From assembly GCF_000972845.2 (NCBI RefSeq), contig NC_040021.1, positions 12,738,908 to 12,802,907 on the forward strand: a DNA stretch of 64,000 nt. Reading direction: 5' to 3'. Positions 56,590 to 64,000 of the stretch are shown in pieces; positions within the stretch are counted from its first letter, which is position 1, and every line of letters begins with the position of its first letter. Made by a program: the position numbers and the translations under genes. The notes under the pieces are model-generated. The model was not told the origin of the DNA and searched no databases. It was given only the letters and a program-made list of their open reading frames with translations. The DNA comes from Larimichthys crocea (lineage: Eukaryota; Chordata; Actinopteri; Sciaenidae).

Positions 56590-58225
56590 ATGTCTGAACA
56601 ACGGACAGGTAGGTGAATTGCACCATAAGAGACTTAAGGACTAAATTGGTTTAGAGATGATTTGAAACCTGCTAAAAGTTTTTAGTGAAGTTTATGACGT
56701 GAAACGCATCAGAAGTGGTGTCAATGGCGAGCTGGAGGACAGTACCACATATGTGTCGATGTTAGACTATTTAATTAGAGAAAAACATCATGATGACAGA
56801 TTTGTCACGTGCTTGTTTGCAGCACTAAAAATGTTATAATTGACCATGATGAGTGAATATTTAGAAAAACATTCATACAAACAGGTACAAAATTGTGCAA
56901 AAATATCTGTACAAATGATAACTCACTGTATACATACAGTATATGATATGTATCATACTGTAAAACATCTTAAGCCTAAATGTTTGTCTGCTTCTGTTTA
57001 TGTCCTGTTAAAGGTTTCAACACCTTTTCTAGACAGCTTACAATTTTCCGATCTTGTGTTTCTTCACTAGATTCTAGTTACATGGAAAAGGAGAAGAACA
57101 TGGACAAAAGGCCTATCTCCTTCTTTTTCCATGGATTCTTTGACCCCTGAGATCAACACATCCCCATCTCAGGGTTCATCGATCACACACCGATGGATGA
57201 CGATGAGCTGATGCAGTGTAATGACCTCTTAGATAAAGAAGAGGTCACCTGCTTCAACATCCATGAAAACATCAGCCTGGAAAGCAGATCATTCTTTCCG
57301 GCTCCTGGTCTTGCAGCACCGATTCAGTTCTCTCAGAGGTCATACCTCATTTCATCAGGATGTCAATGAGGTGATTAAAGCAGTTGCCAAAGCTTTTTTG
57401 ATCCTGAAAACAAGGAGACAGAGGCAGTTGTTTCTGAAGAAAAAGAAGTCCAGACCACAGAGAACATATCAACCTCCGACTGACCATCGGGTCGATAAGA
57501 GCCTGTCTTCTTCTTCCTCCAACGAACAGTCATCGCTGAGGCAGCAAAAACGCTCATCTCTTTGGTGATTGACAAAGCTGTAAAGCACTGGAGGCCACTG
57601 AGGCTGCAAAAAACACCCAAGGCATTAGTTCTTTAAAGACACTGCAGTCTGTGAGTGAAAAGAGCTGGAGGACACTGATTCTCTAAAGACACTGCAATCT
57701 ACTGACTGTGAAAGGGAAGAGGTGTTCAAATGAGATCAGAGAAAAGTTCATCCAGCTCCACTTGCATATTTGGATGAGCCTCAGGTCACCCAGCACGACT
57801 GGACAATTTTTTGCACTGCACAGAGCAACGGGCCTTTGTGATTCCCAAGAGACAACCACCATTACCTCCTCCAGTGGTGGTGAAAGTACAGACCTGATGC
57901 CATTCGCGAGAGTTGGTGGACTGCATGGCGGACGAAGACCAACTGTGTTGAGAAAACCAAGCAAAGAAAAGCAATCGCTTCTTTGACTTCTTCCGCAACG
58001 TCTTTTCCAAGGTGAGGATGCATTTACGTTAAAAATCTGAGTCTTCATGAGTTATAAAAAAATGAAAAATCCTTGAAGACATTGCTTGAATCTTTGTTCA
58101 AATGCAGATATTTATTTATTTTTTATTACTTTCCCAGAAAAACAATAAGAAGAAGAAAGAAGGTGGCTGTGGAAGAAAATCACTCCAAGTGGCCTTCTTT
58201 TGGATGCACGTGATGCTTTTATAAG
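56590..58225 (+). pseudogene. Repeat gene copy 3, frameshifted
   Basis: Exon equivalents are 56590-56608, 57071-58011 and 58138-58225. Exon 1 has one extra base (ATGTCTGAACAACGGACAG), and exon 2 loses the phase soon after MEKEKNMDKRP (AGGCCTATCTCC). At least ten further indels follow. Donor and acceptor sites and the TATA region are retained. Intronic and intergenic sequence shows the same indel load, so loss of function cannot be concluded. Confidence 0.7.
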
Positions 58226-58372
58226 GACCAGGATCAGGACCAGCTTAGCCACTGTCCTGATAATAAAATTATCCCTCTGTTGTATTGATGTATATAATAC
58301 ATCAATGATGTATATTGTGCTGTGTTTTAACTATGACTGTTCCTCAAATTAAGACTTCAATATCAGTGATTC

Positions 58373-60908
58373 TAGTTGTTTGAGGTGCTGGAGGACACTG
58401 ATTTTTTAAAGACACTGCAGTCACTGACTGTGAAAAGGTGCTAGGACAATTCTCTAAAGACACTCAGTCCACTGACTGTGAAAAGTGTGAGGGACAATTC
58501 TCTAAAGACACTGCAGTCCACTGACTGTGAAAAGGTGCTGGAGGACAATTCTCTAAGACTAAAAACACTGCAGTCCACTGACTGTGAAAAGGTGCTAGAG
58601 GACAATTCTCTAAAGACACTACAGTCCACTGACTGTGAAAAGGTGCTGGAGGACAATTCTCTAAAGACACTGCAGTCCACTGACTGTGAAAAGGTGCTAG
58701 AGGACAATTCTCTAAAGACACTACAGTCCACTGACTGTGAAAAGGTGCTGGAGGACATCTCTAAGACACTGCACGTCACTGACTGTGAAAAGGTGCTAGA
58801 GGACAATTCTCTAAAGACACTACAGTCCACTGACTGTGAAAAGGTGCTGGAGGACAATCTCTAAAGACACTGCAGTCCACTGACTGTGAAAAGGTGTAGA
58901 GGAAATTCTCTAAGAACACTGCAGTCCACTGACTGTGAAAAGTGCTGGAGGACGCCAAATTTTAAGACACTGCAGTTCACTACGTGAAAAGTGCTGAGGA
59001 GGCGATTCTCTAAAGACACTGCAGTCCACTGACGGTAAAAGGTGCTAGAGGACAATTCTCTAAAGACACTGCAGTCCACTGACTGTGAAAAGGTGCTGGG
59101 ACAATTCTCTAAAGACACTGCAGTCCACTGACTGTGAAAAGGTGCTGGAGGACAATTCTCTAAAGACACTGCAGTCCACTGACTGTGAAAAGGTGCTAGA
59201 GGACAATTCTCTAAAGACACTACAGTCCACTGACTGTGAAAAGGTGCTGGAGGACAATTCTCTAAGACACTGCAGTCCATGACTGTGAAAAGTGCTAGAG
59301 GACAATTCTCTAAAGACACTACAGTCCACTGACTGTGAAAAGGTGCTGGAGGACAATTCTCTAAGACACTGCGTCCACTGACTGTGAAAAGGTGCTAGAG
59401 GACAATTCTCTAAAGACACTCAGTCCACTGACTGTGAAAGGTGCTGGAGGACAATTCTCTAAAGACACTGCAGTCCAATGACTGTGAAAGGTGCTAGAGG
59501 ACAATTCTCTAAAGACACTGCAGTCCATTGACTGTGAAAAAGTGCTGGAGGACGCCAAATTTTTAAAGACACTGCAGTTCACTAACAGTGAAAAGATGCT
59601 GAAGGAGGCTGATTCTCTAAAGACACTGCAGTCCACTGACGGTAAAAGGTGCTAGAGGACAATTCTCTAAAGACACTGCAGTCCACTGACTGTGAAAAGG
59701 GGCTGAGGACCATTCTCTAAGACACTGCCTCCACTGACTGTGAAAAGGTGCTAGAGGACAATTCTCTAAAGACACTCAGTCCACTGACTGTGAAAAGGTG
59801 CTGAGGACAATCTCTAAAGACACTCAGTCCACTGACTGTGAAAAGGTGCTAGAGGACATTCTCTAAAGACACTGCAGTCCATTACTGTGAAAAAGTGCTG
59901 GAGGACGCCAATTTTTAAAGACACTGCAGTTCACACGTGAAAAGTGCTGAAGGAGGCATTCTCTAAAGACACTGCAGTCCACTGACGTGTAAAAGGTGCT
60001 AGAGGACAAATTCTCTAAAGACACTGCAGTCCACTGACTGTGAAAAGGTGCTAGAGGACAATTCTCTAAAGACACTGCAGTCCACTGACTGTGAAAAGGT
60101 GCTGGAGGACAATTCTCTAAGACACTGCAGTCCACTGACTGTGAAAAGGTGCTAGAGGACAATTCTCTAAAGACACTACAGTCCACTGACTGTGAAAAGG
60201 TGCTGGAGGACAATTCTCTAAAGACACTCAGTCCACTGACTGTGAAGGTGCTAGAGGACAATTCTCTAAAGACACTCAGTCCACTGACTGTGAAAGGTGC
60301 TGGAGGACAATTCTCTAAAGACACTGCAGTCCACTGACTGTGAAAGGTGCTAGAGGACAATTCTCTAAAGACACTCAGTCCCTGACTGTGAAAAGTGCTG
60401 GAGGACAATTCTCTAAAGCACTGCAGTCCATGACTGTGAAAAGGTGCTAGAGGACAATTCTCTAAAGACACTGCAGTCCACTGACTGTGAAAAGGTGCTG
60501 GAGGACAATTCTCTAAAGACACTGCAGTCCACTGACTGTGAAAAGGTGCTAGAGGACAATTCTCTAAAGACACTGCAGTCCACTGACTGTGAAAAGGTGC
60601 TAGAGGACAATTCTCTAAAGACACTGCAGTCCACTGACTGTGAAAAGGTGCTAGAGGACAATTCTCTAAAGACACTGCAGTCCATTGACTGTGAAAAAGT
60701 GCTGGAGGACAATTCTCTAAAGACACTGCAGTCCACTGACTGTGAAAAGGTGCTGAAGGAGGTTAATTCTCTAAAGACACTGCAGTCCACTGACTGTGAA
60801 AAAGTGCTGAAGGAGACTGACAACCACTATACCTCCTCCAGTGGTGATGAAAGTGCAGACCTGAGGCACATTCAGCGAGAGTTGGTGGACTGCACGGCAG
60901 TTATGTGA
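58373..60908 (+). CDS. 51-bp repeat exon, copy 3 (interrupted by indels)
   Basis: About 47-48 units of VLEDNSLKTLQSTDCEK follow the acceptor GTGATTCTAG (ending 58,372) and LFEVLEDTDFLKTLQ. Clean frames are 58,478-58,864 and 60,444-60,908. The end is VLKETDNHYTSSSGDESADL, RHIQRELVDCTAVM-stop. Variant units (AKFLKTLQFT type) sit near 58,950, 59,550 and 59,900, at almost the same offsets as in copy 2, so the whole array was duplicated after it had expanded. Confidence 0.55.
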
Positions 60909-61125
60909 AAATTCTTGAGTCTTCATGATTTATGAAGAAATTAATCTTCTTGAAGACTTTGCTTGAATCTTTTGTTCAGCTGTAGAGGTTTATTGTAGAT
61001 GTTTAGATTTTTTATAAAATTATGAAAATCACTCCGAGTGGCCTTCTTTTTGGATGCACATGGTGCTTTTATAAGGACCAGGATCAGGACCAGCTTCATA
61101 ACTTATCCCTGCTGTTGTATTGATG

Positions 61126-61131
61126 AATAAA
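61126..61131 (+). promoter_or_regulatory. Poly(A) signal after repeat exon, copy 3
   Basis: AATAAA in GATGAATAAAAATAC, the counterpart of 50,239-50,244. Confidence 0.5.
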
Positions 61132-61495
61132 AATACATCAATATGATGTACATTGTGATGTGTTTTAACGATGCCTGTTTCCCTAAATTAAGACTTCAAT
61201 ATCAGTGATTCTAGTTGTTGGACACTTGCGTGCTACTTTCTCTGTTAACCACAAACCAGACTAAAGTATAGCACACACTATCTTTGACACACATACACAC
61301 ACAAGACAGGAGAGGTAGTAGTCAGGACAGGGTTGTGACGATCTTATTAAACACACCACTATCAGAACAATACAACTCCAGGCAGACGCTTTACCCTAAA
61401 ATACCATTAAATACAAAGCTTGACAAGGCTTAGTAGAGTCTTCAAACCTTTCAGAAAAAACACAGTCTGTAATATTCAGAAAGATTTTTTTTTAC

Positions 61496-61522
61496 CTGTG
61501 AGCAGTTGTTCTTTGCTGGTAT
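61496..61522 (-). CDS. 27-nt microexon, copy 3 counterpart
   Basis: Identical coding text (IPAKNNCSQ on -) with the same acceptor tract and a better donor (CACAG|GTAAAA). Conservation of both splice sites and of the 27-nt length amid surrounding indels favours a real exon. Confidence 0.4.
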
Positions 61523-62545
61523 CTGGAAGAAGAAGAAGCAGAAGAGTCTTGGGATTTCTGGAAATGCCTTTAGAACAGCTGTATTGCTAAATGACCATCT
61601 GGGTTCCTTAAAGACCACCAGGGGTATTTTTATGTTATTTTAGAAGATCATATGCGCTGTGAATTGAATCTAATGGTAATAGACGAGACTTGCTCAATAA
61701 GCCAGCGAGGGTTTAGTTTACAACGTGTGACTGGACTTTGGTGCGTGAAGTGGCTGAAAGCATAGTTACATACTCATACCCAACAAGACAAAGCAGGCCC
61801 TCAGACCTATTAAAGCCCCCAAAAGCCACAGATTATAGTGTGTCTACTCACTTGTGCTAATTCAATTACTTGCACATATGTTGCACCACGAATGTAACAT
61901 AATTTCAACTGAGGCAAATCCTGCAGTATGATCTGGTTCATGTAGAGGATTAATGTGCTCACATGATACATATTCATAAATAACATGGTGTTAAAGTTAC
62001 CAATTGAACATCTTTGTGTGTGAGTTAAAATCTTTTGAGAACCACATTTTCAGGGAAGTATCAGGTTTTCAATGAGGAAGAAGGAATAAGGAATAAATGA
62101 CATTTTCATTTCAAGGTTTTGTTCTCTTTGTTTTTGTCAGAATATTTTATGTCTTCAAACATGTGAAGGGGATCTTTAAACGCAATGAATAAACCATGAC
62201 GGTCTTCATCCAGTTGTCGCTGTCACACTGTTATCTGCAGTCTCCTCTGTTTTGTACTAAGACCAAACTATAAAGCAACATTTAAACTATGTGTTTCTAA
62301 GTAGGCCAAAGTTTGAACAGCTCTGCCTCTATTTACAGCTCAACAATGGCCTCAGTGTGAACACTGACAACAACAAACACTTCAAATGCATTTTTGTACT
62401 CGCACGCTTAATAATTTTAAGTCACTGTTAACTTTTAAAGCGGCCAGAAGATTGTACTGTGCGCGACAAACGCGTAAAGGGATGCAACAAGTGTTTAGGA
62501 TGAACCCAGCTCATTTCCAAAAATAAATAAAAACGTGAGTCTTAC

Positions 62546-62557
62546 CGTGTCCGTCAT
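62546..62557 (-). CDS. MTDT start exon, copy 3 counterpart
   Basis: ATGACGGACACG|GTAAGACT on -, identical to 51,652-51,663, with the same CpG-bearing leader upstream (62,558-62,740). It implies that a - strand promoter is duplicated with each block. Confidence 0.45.
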
Positions 62558-62957
62558 TCTTCACGGAACAAACACAACTCTTGCAGGTGTCTGTCCTCAT
62601 CGACTTTCGGTTTCCGTGGCTTGCAAGCTGCCTCCGATACACCCTGCGAGGAGTGCAGAGCCCTGGGGCGCAGGCCAATGGTGTCGCTGGGTTTTGGAAA
62701 CTCCTCCCGCATATTGTATGTGCGGGCCTTTGCTCTCTAATAACCTCCACTAACACTCACACTATAGTGCATGATGGGGTGCAGAGCAAAGGCAAACTGC
62801 TGAGTTGGGGCTGCTTGCAAAAAGACAAACAGGTCTGTCTGGACAAGATGACATATGGGCTGTGTTTCTGTGCAAGTTATAAATCATCAGTGTTAAGATT
62901 TCATACTAAGGAGTTGGGAATATTTAATTCATTTTGCATTTATTCATGAACATATCT

Positions 62958-63350
62958 TTAAAGGACCAGTGTGCAGGATTTAGTGACATCTAGTGGTGTA
63001 GTTGCTGATTGCAACCCCCTCTCCTTCCTAGCATGACTGAAAAACTACACTGGACTACAATGGAAATTTAATTTGTCCTTTCTGGGCTACTGTAGAAACA
63101 TGTCGGACTCTGTGGAAGAGGACCCACAGCACAGTGTCTGTAGATATAAAAGGCCCTTTCTAAGGTAACCAAAACACAGTGACTCTTATTTTCAGGTGAT
63201 TATACGCTAGTGAAAATATATGAAAAAATATATTAAGTTAAGTTAATGTTAATGTAAGTTAATGTGTGAGCTAATCATTTCAATTAATCCTGTCCTATCC
63301 AGGATATTCTGTAAATAGAGCCCCCTAAATCTGACACACTGGACCTTTAA
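62958..63350. mobile_element. MITE, copy 3 counterpart
   Basis: Same element as 52,060-52,412, slightly longer because of small insertions, including AAGTTAATG reduplication near 63,236-63,265. Confidence 0.75.
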
Positions 63351-63812
63351 ATGTCATGGACACTCATGTTTGATGAAAACAATATAAAAGTTCCCTCTAT
63401 GGTGACCCAATGTTTAAGAAAACATGATGCAGGGCCCTCTAGGGTGCCCTACCAGTCTATAAAAACACTGCTTTACATGAAAATGAGTTCTAAATGGTTA
63501 AAAATATATATATTCTTATTATTTGTGTATGCTGGTTTCCCACTGCAAACAGCTGGCACCCTCTATATATATATTTATTTTTTTGGCCCTTGCCCCTCAG
63601 ACAGCCTGTATTAAAGAGCAATTCATCAAACTAATTGCAGTTGATTTAGTTAATTGCTCATAAACTGAGTAAATATTTATGAACATAGAGGCTAGAAAGA
63701 TGAGGCCTGCTGACGTAAATCTGCAGCCTGTCAGCCTCCACCCACTCTCCATATCTGTTTATCTAGCAGCCTGATGCGTTACACTGATGGCAGACAAGTA
63801 AAGAGATTCAAG

Positions 63813-63853
63813 ATGGCTGATGCTTTTAGTGGAGCTCCTCGAGAGCTTCAGAG
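63813..63853 (+). CDS. Possible + strand start exon, copy 3 counterpart
   Basis: ATGGCTGATGC...CAGAG|GTGAGA. One inserted and one deleted base relative to 52,870-52,910 change five residues but restore the frame at the donor. Confidence 0.3.
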
Positions 63854-64000
63854 GTGAGAATGTTGTTTTTAAGATCAAGAACAAACGTTGGTTAAAAACA
63901 GTAAAACACTGTCAGGGAGCATTTCATTGCACAATGAGTACTTTTACTTTTTGATACTTTGATACATTTTGATGATAATACTGACACATATTTACTTCCA

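Larger units (their letters stand above)
55245..64000. repeat. Tandem block, copy 3 (runs off window)
   Basis: Repeats copy 1 from the SINE-like tail (40,005) through the gene and array, then copy 2 from 50,018 to about 53,130. It carries frequent one-base indels relative to copy 1 throughout. The left boundary coincides with the SINE A-rich tail; the sequence left of it (55,230) does not match 39,990. Confidence 0.85.

Noticed and set aside
46048..58225. Calling copies 2 and 3 true pseudogenes
   Set aside because: Indels are equally dense in flanking non-coding sequence and the region abuts a gap, so consensus error is at least as likely. They are listed as broken only as they stand.
47392..60800. 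Regular repeats suggesting a CRISPR array
   Set aside because: Units are contiguous with no spacers, the DNA is vertebrate, and the units are coding.

Overview
The window is vertebrate nuclear DNA, almost certainly from a ray-finned (percomorph-like) fish. It has spliced genes with GT-AG introns, CA/GT microsatellites, several dispersed-repeat types familiar from teleost genomes, and the synteny ITSN2 - FAM228.

Region 1 (about 1-27.7 kb, + strand) is nearly all of the long form of intersectin-2. 36 coding exons can be followed in phase: EH1, EH2, KLERQ-like coiled coil, five SH3 domains, then DH, PH and C2. The first coding exon lies left of the window. A second 3' exon at 21.48 kb completes a TGA across the splice junction after SH3E and gives the short (SH3-terminated) isoform. 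Two small in-frame tandem duplications alter SH3B and SH3C, and the last intron starts with GC.

Region 2 (27.8-33 kb) holds a FAM228-family gene on the - strand (7 coding exons, tail-to-tail with ITSN2). Divergent from it on the + strand is a two-exon gene for a 196-residue protein with a signal-like N terminus that I do not recognise.

Region 3 (33.9-39.9 kb, - strand) is GNPAT, the peroxisomal dihydroxyacetone-phosphate acyltransferase. It has 16 phase-consistent exons, an NHRSYVD acyltransferase motif and a C-terminal ARL peroxisome signal. Its start exon is not next to the body of the gene.

Region 4 (40-64 kb) is a tandemly repeated block of about 11 kb per unit, with about three partial copies and a 10-N gap at 45,438. 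Each unit carries a tRNA-derived SINE pair, a TATA-driven + strand gene (359 residues in copy 1, unrecognised), a 51-bp coding minisatellite (17-residue repeat VLEDNSLKTLQSTDCEK, about 50 units), and then a - strand start exon (MTDT) and 27-nt microexon. The last two are plausible 5' exons of GNPAT. If that is right, the repeat gene is nested antisense inside GNPAT intron 1 and the GNPAT promoter has been duplicated with it. Copies 2 and 3 are full of single-base indels in coding and non-coding sequence alike, and 43.6-45.4 kb is badly scrambled. Much of the apparent pseudogenisation is therefore probably assembly error. The remaining 53.1-55.2 kb is flank with two possible frameshifted - strand exons.
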